Source: Cetobacterium somerae ATCC BAA-474 (GTDB lineage Bacteria > Fusobacteriota > Fusobacteriia > Fusobacteriales > Fusobacteriaceae). From it: DNA of 64,000 nucleotides. The notes beneath the pieces were generated by a model, which had not been told where the DNA came from, searched no databases, and worked only from the letters and a program-made list of their open reading frames with translations. Location of the stretch: assembly GCF_000479045.1 (NCBI RefSeq), contig NZ_KI518200.1:1-64000 (forward strand). Direction: 5' to 3'. A program made the position numbers and the translations under genes. Positions 1 through 8,929 of this stretch are shown here, one piece after another. The stretch's first letter is position 1; the number at the start of each line of letters is the position of its first letter.

Positions 1-38
1 TTTTCCTTCGTCTGCGGTGTTTCCCGCTGACAAAAAAT
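1..38 (-). other. Structured 5' leader of a transcript leaving the window
   Basis: Just downstream of the promoter at 39-67 the minus strand can fold GUC-A-GCGG / CCGC-A-GAC around a GAAACA loop (plus positions about 10-31). The gene it leads into lies outside the window. A ribosomal-protein or stable-RNA leader is possible, but that is a guess; only the hairpin and its position after a promoter are seen. Confidence 0.4.
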
Positions 39-67
39 ATAGTATCATAAAATAAAAAGTTCGTCAA
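39..67 (-). promoter_or_regulatory. Sigma-70-type promoter firing out of the window
   Basis: On the minus strand TTGACG (62-67) and TACTAT (39-44) are separated by exactly 17 bases. Transcription would start near position 32 and leave the window at base 1. The promoter lies directly after the terminator of the pilus operon, so it belongs to the next transcription unit. Confidence 0.7.
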
Positions 68-80
68 TAACTTTTTTTAA

Positions 81-115
81 AAAAAATACACATTTTTTTC
101 AAATGTGTATTTTTT
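81..115 (-). terminator. Intrinsic terminator of the pilus operon
   Basis: A perfect 15-bp inverted repeat (81-95 and 101-115) with a 5-base loop is flanked by A and T runs. It lies 7 bases past the stop codon of the chaperone gene and closes that operon. Confidence 0.85.
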
Positions 116-121
116 ATTTAA

Positions 122-871
122 TTATAAAGTATCTGTTACTTTTTTATCAATAACTTTATCTTGTGAATCATATATAGTTACTCTAACTTTTTTTCCTTTC
201 AATTTTTCAATTTTCATTGAACTTTCTATTTTTGATTTCCCAGTTCTTTCTGTTCTTCCAAATTGTGAATCAATAGTATCACTTATAGTTCCTCCTGCTC
301 CAAGAATTTCTATTTTTTGTTTTAATAATTCCGAGCTATTTCCCTTAGAGTTTGAATCTGCTGTTATTTTTAAATTTGAAGTTTTTGAATTATAAGAAAT
401 TTGCAAATTAGAAATATTTGTCCCTCTTTTTATCTCTCCGTAATATCCATATATACTAATTCCAACTTCTGTTATCATTTTTATTTGAGCGTCTACTTTA
501 CCTTCATTTTTATTCAATGACTCTTTCAAAGGAATTTCTTTAAACACAACATAACTTTTATATTCTCCAGCTTCCATTCCTACTTCAGGCTTTACTCTAA
601 ATCTTACCACTTGTTTGCTACCTGGTTTGATAGCGACCATTTTAGGATATAACTTTATATGATTATTTAAACTATATTTTTCATATCCAGGAGCACTTTC
701 TAAAAAACTTTCTAATCTCATTGGACTTGTTGTGTTATTTATTAAAGTTATTTCGTTGGTGTTTATCTTATCTAATCCTATTTCAAACCTTGTTGGAGCT
801 ACACTAAAATTAAAAGAATAGCTTGTCAACATTACTAAAAAAAACATAATTCCTAATATAAATTTTTTCAT
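122..871 (-). CDS. Periplasmic pilus chaperone, PapD-like
   Basis: Predicted periplasmic chaperone of a chaperone-usher pathway, holding pilus subunits until the usher takes them. A signal peptide (about residues 1-20, MKKFILGIMFF...) is followed by a PapD N-domain-like immunoglobulin fold: VAPTRFEI, ITLINNT, then LYPKMVAIKPGSKQVVRF, which resembles the chaperone segment containing the conserved proline/arginine strand. At 249 aa it has the usual size. The ATG at 871 is chosen because GGAGTGAG lies 7 bases upstream; an in-frame GTG at 883 would overlap the previous stop codon as GTGA and add four residues. It is the last gene of the operon and follows the MORN-repeat gene by 8 bases. The C-terminal half is divergent. 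The function is inferred from fold-type motifs plus the neighbouring usher. Confidence 0.78.
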   Translation of the reverse strand: MKKFILGIMFFLVMLTSYSFNFSVAPTRFEIGLDKINTNEITLINNTTSPMRLESFLESAPGYEKYSLNNHIKLYPKMVAIKPGSKQVVRFRVKPEVGMEAGEYKSYVVFKEIPLKESLNKNEGKVDAQIKMITEVGISIYGYYGEIKRGTNISNLQISYNSKTSNLKITADSNSKGNSSELLKQKIEILGAGGTISDTIDSQFGRTERTGKSKIESSMKIEKLKGKKVRVTIYDSQDKVIDKKVTDTL

Positions 872-879
872 TTTTTTAC

Positions 880-1788
880 TCACTCCATTTCACTTAATAT
901 TTTATCATATTTTTCATATTTTAAACTTCTATTAAATTTCTTAAATCTATCTACAATAGAATCTTTTAACTCTTTATCTTTTTTCAATACGCTTCCATTA
1001 CTATCAACTTCATTTCCTTGTATAAATCTAGACTTTTGAGCTACTAAACCTGCTTTATCATAAATTATAATTTCACCATCTTTTAAACCATTTTTATAAT
1101 TTACAACAGTTTTTATATCTCCTGTTTTATAAAAAAACTTCCAAACTCCTTCTCTCTTATTATTTTTATAAGTGCCCTCTAACATTTGTGCACCATCTGC
1201 TCCAAATATTTTTATTCCACCATCTATTTTTCCATATTTAAAATTTGTTAATGTTTCTAATATTTCACCTTTATAGAAAAATACAGCTTCACCTTCTAAA
1301 AGTCCATTATAGTATTCTACTTTTGTCAGCAATTCACCAACTGGTGAATATTTTACAACTTTACCATGTAAAATCCCATCCTCTAAATTTTCATAACCTT
1401 CCATATTTTTATTTTCATAAAAATATGTCCATTGACCGTTCGGTTTATCATAATTATACTTCAGAATTCCCTTAGTATCTCCATTCAAGTATTTTAATGT
1501 CCAAACCCCATGTTTAATACCATTTATATATTTTCCTTCATATACAAATCTTTCATTTTTATCTTGAACAAATCCTTGAAAAAATCCATTTTTTATTCCA
1601 TTTTCATATTGTTCTTTTATCCCTTCACCTATTAACTCTCCTGTAAAAGGAGAGGTTTCATTTACCAAATAAACTATCTGGTTTCTTAATGACTTTTTAT
1701 TTATATTCTCTTTCCTTAAACTGGAAAAGGTCAGATTATATAGTACAATATAAGTGATTAAAAAATTTATAACCCATCTTTTCTTCAA
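880..1788 (-). CDS. MORN/YwqK-type repeat protein in a pilus operon
   Basis: 302-aa protein with an N-terminal hydrophobic segment (about residues 7-22, signal peptide or anchor) followed by some eight imperfect repeats of the form G-x-Y-x-N-G-x-x-x-G-x-W/F (for example GKYINGIKHGVWTLKYLNGD and GTYKNNKREGVWKFFYKTGD). These are typical of MORN/YwqK-family proteins, which are abundant in Fusobacteria. The start is TTG at 1788, preceded by GGAGAGAGAGAGG; no better in-frame start is visible. It sits between usher (15-base gap) and chaperone, so it probably acts in the envelope with the pilus, perhaps as an accessory or surface-exposed factor. No enzymatic motif is seen and the role is unknown. 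In other bacteria YwqK proteins are sometimes called antitoxins, which this context does not support. Confidence 0.75.
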   Translation of the reverse strand: MKKRWVINFLITYIVLYNLTFSSLRKENINKKSLRNQIVYLVNETSPFTGELIGEGIKEQYENGIKNGFFQGFVQDKNERFVYEGKYINGIKHGVWTLKYLNGDTKGILKYNYDKPNGQWTYFYENKNMEGYENLEDGILHGKVVKYSPVGELLTKVEYYNGLLEGEAVFFYKGEILETLTNFKYGKIDGGIKIFGADGAQMLEGTYKNNKREGVWKFFYKTGDIKTVVNYKNGLKDGEIIIYDKAGLVAQKSRFIQGNEVDSNGSVLKKDKELKDSIVDRFKKFNRSLKYEKYDKILSEME

Positions 1789-1803
1789 CCTCTCTCTCTC
1801 CTT

Positions 1804-4419
1804 TTAAAAATTATTTAAAATATCATCTAAATCATACCCAGTATCACTTTCATCATTTTGATCTTCATTAGATACAGATTCATTCTCTTCACTAATAGAT
1901 TTATTCACAATAACGTCATAACCTTCGAAATATTCCCCTTCATCCTCATGAATAAGTTTAATATCTACCTCTAAGTAATCTTTTATAAATTTTATATCAT
2001 CACTACCTAAATAGTTAAACTTCATTTTATATTTTCCAGGTAATACATTTTCAAAGAAAAACATTCCATCAAACTCCGGATCTATCTCTTTATATAGTTC
2101 ACCATTTTTTTCTAAGGCTATATTAGTCATACTTAGTATTCTTATTAATTCTTGTGATGAAATATTTTCTCCTGGAATGATATTTCCTGTTACCATTGAT
2201 ACTGCTTGAACCCCTATATCATATCTTGTTCCTATTGATGCTCTTGTTTGAACTTTTTTCTTATCTATAACTTGAGTTAACATTGGATCAATACTTTTTC
2301 TATCTACCTCTACTTTATAATTCTCAAGAGGAAGTAATCCAGGTACAATATACTCTCCATTCAAATCAGAAACTACTTTTTTACCATCAACAACTACTGT
2401 TACATCTGGTAACACAGTTTCTTCAACATCATACTTTCCATTATCATTAGAATCTATATAAACTTTCCCATAAATCCACGAGTTATCAACTTGTCTATCT
2501 CCCACATCTCTTTTTAAATTAGATATATCAAATGTTTTTTCTATGGTTATCCCTGTGTTTAATTCTCCATTTTCTTTTCTAGATACAGGAAGTTCCACAT
2601 AAATATTTTTATCTAAATACATAGTAAAATCTATTGAAAATCTGCTTTTTTTCTCTTCATTATACAAAAGTTCTGTTCCTAAAACATATTCCATTCCTGT
2701 AGAAAAAAACTCTCTTCTTCTTCCTAATACCTTTAAAGAATAGTCTGTTTTCAAGTCTTCATTCTTTTCTATATTAGCCTGTAAAATCATTGTAAATCCA
2801 GACATTCCACCATAGCTCACTCCAGGATTTATAGAATAACTTTTTTTGCTCGTTTCTTTTTGGGTCATTTCCGCATCTAGAAATAATGAAAAGTTTCTAA
2901 TACTTCTGTTTTCCAAACTTATATAATATCCTTTTTCTCTAGTTTTTTCATTAGTTTTTAGTTCCTCTTGATATCCTAATCCTATTCTTGTTGTAATAAA
3001 GTCTCTAGAAATTCCAAAAGAGTTATATTCTATTGTATTATTCTCTTCACTTATATAAGGAGAGTATTTAAAATGCTTTATATTTAAACTATAATCTTTT
3101 ATTTTTTGATTTATTCTAATTTCATAACTATTTTCTTGATTTTCTGTTTCATAAAAATTTTGAAAATTGATTACCATTGGATAACTATTAGATAATCCAA
3201 TTTTATATATAATCTCATTTTTTAATATACTATATTTTCTATTTTTTTCAGATTCTAACTCTAATACTCCTATACCTAAAGTCAAATTCTTAGTAACTCC
3301 ATAATTTATTTCATTTACACTTTGACTTCTTCCATTATTTTTTTCTTGTCCAAATTGTATATTATAATCCCACTCATTTTCACCAAGTAAATTTGAATCT
3401 CCAACTGTATATACTTTTCTTGTTTCTATTTGGCCATTTTTATAATAAATTTTTAATGAATAGTCTCCTCCATAATTTCGATCTCTCACTTCAAATACAA
3501 AGTTCTTTTCTATAGGTCTTTGATAATCTAATAATACTCCACTTTGATATAATTCAATTACATCTGCTCCTTGAGCTTCACCTTTTATCGTTGTTATATT
3601 TCCAACAGTAGAACTATACGTATTTTTTTCACCAAAACTAAACCCTTCAACCATTCCATTTATATTCAAAAAATCTGGTGTTTTTATATAAAACTCTCCT
3701 AAAATCACATCGTTTTTTTTATAAACATCATTATAAGTTAAATTATAATTTTTCATAGAACTTTCTGGCTCTAAATTATAGTTCAAATATAAATCTCCAT
3801 ATAAAAATTGAGTTCCATACTCTAAGTTAAGCTGATTTTCTTTACTTTCCAAATCTATTTTTGAATAATTTACTTTTATCAACCCTGGAGCTAATATCCT
3901 TTTCTCTGGTCTTATTATATTAAACTCTTCATCCTCTTTTTTTTCATTTAATCTAAGCCTCTCAACCTTACCTTTCTCTCTTATTTCAAAAGGCAATATA
4001 AACTCTGGATTTAAAGTTAACTTCAAGTCCTGACTTGACCAATTAGATTCTTTAAATTTAAAATCATTTTCTAATACTTTTAATTCCACATAAATATCAT
4101 CATCAATTACAAAGTTTTTTCCTGATTTTATCTCAACTTTATATTTTTCATTATCCACTTGGAACTGTACAGTTTTTCTTTTTAAATTAACATCAACTGA
4201 GTAAATCTCTAAAAAATAAAATAGTCCTTTTATAGGTATATATATTTGATCATTTTCAAAGTCATATCTAGCCATAAAAAAATCATCTTTTAATGATTTA
4301 CTTTTTATTTCAATGTATGCTTCATCTAGACCTACATCTTCTTGTGCAAATAAATTAGCTGAAGAAAACTGAAAAAAAATAGCTACCAATCCTACATAAG
4401 CTATTTTTATTATTTTCAT
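1804..4419 (-). CDS. Outer-membrane usher-like protein
   Basis: 871 aa with signal peptide (residues 1-25, ending ...FAQ). A small N-terminal domain (about 30-135) is followed by a long alternating hydrophobic/polar region typical of an outer-membrane beta-barrel (about 185-650). Inside it a plug-like segment contains ADVIELYQSGVLLDYQ and NYGGDYSLKIYYKNGQ, matching the usher pattern 'VELYRNGxLI...G.ndl.v'. After the barrel, residues about 660-740 resemble an SdrD-B/carboxypeptidase-regulatory domain (YIDSNDNGKYDVEETVLPDV, SDLNGEYIVPGL). The C-terminus is acidic and asparagine-rich. The start codon overlaps the stop of the upstream gene by one base (TAATG). It probably exports pilus subunits delivered by the chaperone at 122-871. 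Strong divergence from FimD/PapC makes an alternative-clade usher likely; the barrel is inferred from sequence pattern only. Confidence 0.75.
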   Translation of the reverse strand: MKIIKIAYVGLVAIFFQFSSANLFAQEDVGLDEAYIEIKSKSLKDDFFMARYDFENDQIYIPIKGLFYFLEIYSVDVNLKRKTVQFQVDNEKYKVEIKSGKNFVIDDDIYVELKVLENDFKFKESNWSSQDLKLTLNPEFILPFEIREKGKVERLRLNEKKEDEEFNIIRPEKRILAPGLIKVNYSKIDLESKENQLNLEYGTQFLYGDLYLNYNLEPESSMKNYNLTYNDVYKKNDVILGEFYIKTPDFLNINGMVEGFSFGEKNTYSSTVGNITTIKGEAQGADVIELYQSGVLLDYQRPIEKNFVFEVRDRNYGGDYSLKIYYKNGQIETRKVYTVGDSNLLGENEWDYNIQFGQEKNNGRSQSVNEINYGVTKNLTLGIGVLELESEKNRKYSILKNEIIYKIGLSNSYPMVINFQNFYETENQENSYEIRINQKIKDYSLNIKHFKYSPYISEENNTIEYNSFGISRDFITTRIGLGYQEELKTNEKTREKGYYISLENRSIRNFSLFLDAEMTQKETSKKSYSINPGVSYGGMSGFTMILQANIEKNEDLKTDYSLKVLGRRREFFSTGMEYVLGTELLYNEEKKSRFSIDFTMYLDKNIYVELPVSRKENGELNTGITIEKTFDISNLKRDVGDRQVDNSWIYGKVYIDSNDNGKYDVEETVLPDVTVVVDGKKVVSDLNGEYIVPGLLPLENYKVEVDRKSIDPMLTQVIDKKKVQTRASIGTRYDIGVQAVSMVTGNIIPGENISSQELIRILSMTNIALEKNGELYKEIDPEFDGMFFFENVLPGKYKMKFNYLGSDDIKFIKDYLEVDIKLIHEDEGEYFEGYDVIVNKSISEENESVSNEDQNDESDTGYDLDDILNNF

Positions 4420-5258
4420 TAGTTATACCTTACCTTTATTTTTAAATCTCCACTATACTTACCTGGTACTGCTTTTTTAGTATCTCTAACCTGTCCAAAA
4501 AAAGTTACTTTTTTTTCACCTCTTTCAGATAACCTTGTAGAATATTCTTCATTTCCTGTAGAATATAAGTCCGGACTTGATATCTCAACCTTTATACTAC
4601 CTTTCCCCATTTTATTAAACATTTCAACTTCTCTTGGGTAGTTAATTATTACATTCCTATTCGGCTCTCCCTCTATGTTTAAATATCCATGATTTCCATG
4701 TGACGAAGATAGCATCTGCCCTTGTACTCCTATTCCTAAGTCCATTGGAGTTGTTGAAATTTTTAACGTCTTTACTATATCTAACTCCATTCTTACCTCT
4801 ATCATAATTCTATCATAGCTAGAGCTATTTTTTCTTTTCCCTTTTAAGATTAATATAATCGGATACGATGTATATTTCCCACTTAATCTCGAGCTATTTC
4901 TCACTCCTACAACAGTTCTTACTCTTAAATTACAATTACCATTAAACCCTAAAATAACTTTATTATTCGTATCTATAGTTGCATCCAATGGCTCTATCCA
5001 CATTTGCTTTATCTTTATTCGCGGTTCTAACATATGACCCTTCTTAAAAAAATCATTTCCAAAACTTTCAAATTCATAAATTAATTTGTCATAACCACCT
5101 AATCCTGTTATCTTAAAATTATTCGTTAAATAATCTATATTTTGATATCCCTCTCCTACAACTTCTCTTTTTTCAACTAGTCGTGACGTATCTGATTTCA
5201 TATCTCCAAAAATTACTAAACGAAAAATTAATAGAAAAAACAACAAAACTTTTTTCAA
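4419..5258 (-). CDS. Putative fimbrial subunit (DUF4402-like)
   Basis: 279-aa exported protein with a signal peptide (about 1-18). The C-terminal half resembles DUF4402/pilin-like subunits: a P-M-D-L-G-I-G segment, a glycine-rich turn, NRNVIINYP, and the closing VPGKYSGDLKIKVRYN, which matches the 'aG.Y.G.l.v.v.Y' end of such subunits. The start is TTG at 5258 with GGGAGA eight bases upstream. It lies immediately before the usher (one-base overlap), where pilus subunits are commonly encoded. No other subunit gene is present, so it may be the single pilin or a tip adhesin. The N-terminal half (about 30-150) is unrecognised. Assignment rests on the C-terminal pattern and context. Confidence 0.6.
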   Translation of the reverse strand: MKKVLLFFLLIFRLVIFGDMKSDTSRLVEKREVVGEGYQNIDYLTNNFKITGLGGYDKLIYEFESFGNDFFKKGHMLEPRIKIKQMWIEPLDATIDTNNKVILGFNGNCNLRVRTVVGVRNSSRLSGKYTSYPIILILKGKRKNSSSYDRIMIEVRMELDIVKTLKISTTPMDLGIGVQGQMLSSSHGNHGYLNIEGEPNRNVIINYPREVEMFNKMGKGSIKVEISSPDLYSTGNEEYSTRLSERGEKKVTFFGQVRDTKKAVPGKYSGDLKIKVRYN

Positions 5259-5274
5259 AATATATCATCTCCCA

Positions 5275-6741
5275 TTATTTCAGCAATATATTTGATTTCC
5301 CATTTTCTACAGCAATTTTTTCTCTATGTATCAATGGAATATACGGTATATTTTTAGATATTAAAAAAACAATTTTATCATATATTTTATCTCTATTTTC
5401 CTTTTCTTCTTCATCTTTTAAAATCTCTAAAAATGGTAAAGATGCATTATACATATCTTGATCACCTATATCATGCACCATTACTTTTCCCAAATTATAA
5501 ATTAAATACTTTTCATCAAAAAGAACACTATATATAGCTATTTCATAATCTTGATTTTCTAACTTCATTAAGTAAGCCTCTTGTTGGTACGGCACTACTT
5601 CTACTAAAACCCCTTTTAATTCTAATTGTTTTTTCAAACTATTAGCAATTTTTATAGAAATATCGTCATTTAAAACAGTTATCTCTATTTTTTTATTTTT
5701 TACACTACTTTTATTTAAATCATCAATTGAAAAACTACTTTTTCTTACAATAGATAACTTTGACTCAAACAAACTTTCTGGAAAGAATGTACTTACAGAT
5801 TTTTCTTTAAAAATATTTTTCAAAATTTCATCCTTATCGATAGCACTTTCTATAACTTGTCTATTTTTTTTATCTGTAAAAATTTTATTTTTATTTCCAA
5901 ATATTATTGCAACTGTATCCAACTCTTTTGTCTTTTTTAATATTGCATTCTTATCAATAAGTCCTTCTTTTTGAAGTTCTTCTATTTGTTTTGGACTCAA
6001 ATCTAAAACAACATCAACATCCTCATTAAAATATAAAAGTGCTCTTTTTCTATCACTTATCTCTGATAAAATCTCTATTTTAAAAGGACCTGGATTTTTC
6101 TTAAAATATTTATCATTCTTAGATAAAATAACCTCTTTACTTGTTATTTTATCCAATTTATATGGCCCAGTTCCATAAATAATTCCATTTTCATACTTAG
6201 TTATTGAACACATATAATAAGTCAACATTGATAAAAAAAGATTATTTTTTCCTCTTAACTTTATCTCTATTGTATTTATATCTATAATTTTTATATTTTG
6301 AATATCATTAAAAAAATCTTTAAAAACACCACTTTTTAACATCCTCTCAAAAGATTCTTTTACATCTTTTGCTGACATTTTATCCCCATTTTGAAAATAA
6401 ACATCTTCTCTTAACTTAAGTTCTAAAACTCTGTCATCTTTCCATTCCCATTTTTCAACTAAATTTGGAACAACTTCACCTTTTTCATTATAATTAAATA
6501 ATGTATCATAAAGATAGTCTACAACTCTCATTGAATACTGATCCTTCATTAAAATAGGATCTACAGTTGCTATTTTAACTGCTTGCACTATTTTTATTTC
6601 ATCATTATTACTATTAATTATATTATCTTTATTTAAATCACTATACTCATTAAATGGTATCTCTTCTAAATAAGTTTCCACTTCTCCAAAAGTTAAGGTT
6701 ATTGTCAGAGTAAATAAAATTAAGCATAAATATCTTTTCAA
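5275..6741 (-). CDS. Orphan SBP_bac_5 (peptide/nickel-type) binding protein
   Basis: 488 aa, family of periplasmic oligopeptide/dipeptide/nickel-binding proteins. A signal peptide without lipobox (about 1-19) is followed by the family signatures DYLYDTLFNYNEKGEVVPNL, VYFQNGDKMSAKDVKESFER and GTGPYKLDK. No ABC permease or ATPase gene is nearby, so transport is unlikely to be its local job. It sits 17 bases after a receptor that itself carries solute-binding modules, so presenting a ligand to that receptor is a reasonable inference. Start is TTG at 6741 with AGAGGTGA upstream. It lacks the Cys that anchors many such proteins in the membrane, so a soluble periplasmic protein is expected. The ligand is unknown. 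Confidence 0.82.
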   Translation of the reverse strand: MKRYLCLILFTLTITLTFGEVETYLEEIPFNEYSDLNKDNIINSNNDEIKIVQAVKIATVDPILMKDQYSMRVVDYLYDTLFNYNEKGEVVPNLVEKWEWKDDRVLELKLREDVYFQNGDKMSAKDVKESFERMLKSGVFKDFFNDIQNIKIIDINTIEIKLRGKNNLFLSMLTYYMCSITKYENGIIYGTGPYKLDKITSKEVILSKNDKYFKKNPGPFKIEILSEISDRKRALLYFNEDVDVVLDLSPKQIEELQKEGLIDKNAILKKTKELDTVAIIFGNKNKIFTDKKNRQVIESAIDKDEILKNIFKEKSVSTFFPESLFESKLSIVRKSSFSIDDLNKSSVKNKKIEITVLNDDISIKIANSLKKQLELKGVLVEVVPYQQEAYLMKLENQDYEIAIYSVLFDEKYLIYNLGKVMVHDIGDQDMYNASLPFLEILKDEEEKENRDKIYDKIVFLISKNIPYIPLIHREKIAVENGKSNILLK

Positions 6742-6758
6742 ATTTTCACCTCTTAATA

Positions 6759-8867
6759 TTATTTATTATTTTTTATTGCAGAATAGAATTCTGTTGCTAA
6801 ATCTAACGACTCTTTATTTTCTTCATAAATCTTTTCAAATTCTTTATTATTTGCTACAAAAATATCAACTAGTTCTGGATCAAAACTTTTTCCTTTCTCA
6901 TTTTCAATCATTGTTAAGGCTTCTAAATGAGACAGTGCACCTCTATGGAATTTCTTTTGTCTCAATGCATCATACACATCAACAACAGCTACAATTCTCG
7001 CTTCTAGCGGAATATTCTCTCCTTTCAATCCTAAAGGATAACCACTTCCATCCCATTTTTCATGGTGATATCTAACTATATTTTCAGCTACTTTTCCTAG
7101 TTTTAATTTTTTTACTAGATCATACCCTATATTTACATGTTCTTTCACTTTATTAAATTCATCTTTAGTTAATTTAGATGGTTTTTTCAAAATTTCTGAT
7201 GGAATTGCAACTTTTCCTATATCATGCAAAGAAGAAAATCTTTTAATATTCTCTCTTGATTCTGTAGGAACATTTGCCTTTTCAGATAAAAGGGTTGAAT
7301 ACATCCCTAGTCTTTTCACATGATCTCCTGTATCTTCATCATTTAGTTGATTTGCCATCTCTAAAACTTCGATTAATGAAAAACTTAATTCTTCAGCTTT
7401 TTTTCTATTTTTTTCAGATTTAACTATTAATATTATTAAAATAAATATAAATATTACTACTGGTATTGATATTTTTAAAATTAATTTATAATTTTGAGTA
7501 ACTATAGAATTTTTTAACAAATTATTATCTATAACTGTTTTATCAACAGTGAAACTTTCTAATATTGTTTCTATTAAATTTGATAACTCTTTTTGTTCTT
7601 TTGAAATTCCAAAACTAACTCCAAAAGAATCATTTAATATTCCAGCTACTTTAATTTTATCATCTAAAAAATTATTACTTATTACTCCCGTCAATATATT
7701 AAAATAACCTACTAAATATTCACCATCTTGACTTAATAACTTTTCTAATCCCTCTTCATAACTTTCAACTTCTATTATCTGACTATTTTTTAGTATATTT
7801 TTTAAATAAGTATAGCTATAATCCCCTTTTAATACTAATATTTTAGCTTTATCTAAATCTGAAATATTTTGTATAAACCCATCAGATTTTCTATTTGCCA
7901 CTGATAATTTCATTTCATAGTATGGTTTTGTATAATTAATTTTACTTTTACCTTCACTATTTTCAATGGCTATTCCTTCCATATCATATTCTCCATTTTT
8001 TATAAAAACAAATGGCACCCCTATTATTTGCTCTAACTCTTTAGTTATATTAACTGTTAATCCTTGGTAAATACCCTTTTGTTCATAGTAAAAAGGTAAC
8101 ATAAATTTATCTTTTCCTAATTTCACTTTTATAGTTTTATAGCTTTCCTTTACTTTTTCATAACTTGGTGTATCTTTTAGTAAATACTTATAAAATTCTA
8201 TTCTATTTTTTGATAATAATTTTTGAAAACTATCTCCTTCTATAGTGTCCATAGTTTCCTCTATCTCTTTATGAATATTTTTCAAATTTTTCTTAATTGC
8301 TATTTGTTCGTTATATCTAATATTCTCTAAAAGTTTATAATTTGTTTCTCCTGAATTTTTATCATACCAATCTTGTGCTATAAAAGCATCAACTTCTCCC
8401 TCTGAAAGTTTTTCTAATCCTTCGTCTAAGTTTTTCACTTCGATTTTTTCTAGATTTAAGTTGTTGTATCTTTCTTTAAACTCTTTTAATCCATGTTGAT
8501 TTGGAATATATGCTACTTTCAAATTTTTTACATTTCCTAAGTTGGAAAGTGTGGAATTTTTATTAACAACAACTCCTACTCTATATATCATTGGAGTATC
8601 AAAATAATCATACACTCTCTTCCCATCAAGAGTTTCAATCGTTCTTAGTACAACGTCACTATCTTCACCATCTAAATTTATACTTATATTTTTATTTTTT
8701 AATACATCTGCAAAAATATCTATATAAACTCCTTGATATTCACCTTTCTCTAAATCTTTATACAAATACATATCTGTTGTATTTGATGGTATTGTTATAT
8801 TAATGTTATCTTTTGAAAAAATACTACAACTTACTAACATTAAATATAATAATATTATTTTTTTCAT
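6759..8867 (-). CDS. Two SBP_bac_3 sensor modules + TM + HD-GYP phosphodiesterase
   Basis: 702-aa membrane receptor. The signal sequence ends in LVSC (Cys14, a possible lipobox). Two tandem SBP_bac_3-like periplasmic modules follow (about 20-230 and 246-450), then one transmembrane helix (about 461-482) and a cytoplasmic HD-GYP domain (about 505-680). The HD-GYP domain shows H516, the H548-D549 pair in LHDIGK, H577, HH601-602 and the GYP at 609-611 in WDGSGYPLGL, so it looks catalytically complete for c-di-GMP hydrolysis. The ATG at 8867 is chosen because GGAGG lies five A residues upstream; the frame stays open 16 codons further into the leader without a ribosome site. The c-di-GMP-I riboswitch immediately upstream suggests that its own substrate controls its expression. 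First gene of the pilus operon. Confidence 0.92.
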   Translation of the reverse strand: MKKIILLYLMLVSCSIFSKDNINITIPSNTTDMYLYKDLEKGEYQGVYIDIFADVLKNKNISINLDGEDSDVVLRTIETLDGKRVYDYFDTPMIYRVGVVVNKNSTLSNLGNVKNLKVAYIPNQHGLKEFKERYNNLNLEKIEVKNLDEGLEKLSEGEVDAFIAQDWYDKNSGETNYKLLENIRYNEQIAIKKNLKNIHKEIEETMDTIEGDSFQKLLSKNRIEFYKYLLKDTPSYEKVKESYKTIKVKLGKDKFMLPFYYEQKGIYQGLTVNITKELEQIIGVPFVFIKNGEYDMEGIAIENSEGKSKINYTKPYYEMKLSVANRKSDGFIQNISDLDKAKILVLKGDYSYTYLKNILKNSQIIEVESYEEGLEKLLSQDGEYLVGYFNILTGVISNNFLDDKIKVAGILNDSFGVSFGISKEQKELSNLIETILESFTVDKTVIDNNLLKNSIVTQNYKLILKISIPVVIFIFILIILIVKSEKNRKKAEELSFSLIEVLEMANQLNDEDTGDHVKRLGMYSTLLSEKANVPTESRENIKRFSSLHDIGKVAIPSEILKKPSKLTKDEFNKVKEHVNIGYDLVKKLKLGKVAENIVRYHHEKWDGSGYPLGLKGENIPLEARIVAVVDVYDALRQKKFHRGALSHLEALTMIENEKGKSFDPELVDIFVANNKEFEKIYEENKESLDLATEFYSAIKNNK

Positions 8868-8893
8868 TTTTTCCTCCATAAATAATTTTTTGC

Positions 8894-8929
8894 AAAAAAA
8901 AACTGCAATAATCACAAAGACTACTGCAG
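8894..8929 (-). terminator. Riboswitch expression-platform terminator
   Basis: Minus-strand hairpin: arms 8919-8929 and 8903-8913 (11 bp, two G-U pairs), loop 8914-8918, then nine U residues (8894-8902). The 5' arm overlaps the 3' edge of the c-di-GMP aptamer, as in transcription-controlling riboswitches. The U run ends 27 bases before the start codon at 8867. Confidence 0.9.

Noticed and set aside
1-48. Short minus-strand frame starting ATG at 48 and leaving the window
   Set aside because: Its ATG lies between the -35 and -10 boxes of the promoter, upstream of the expected transcript start, so it would not be translated from this promoter.
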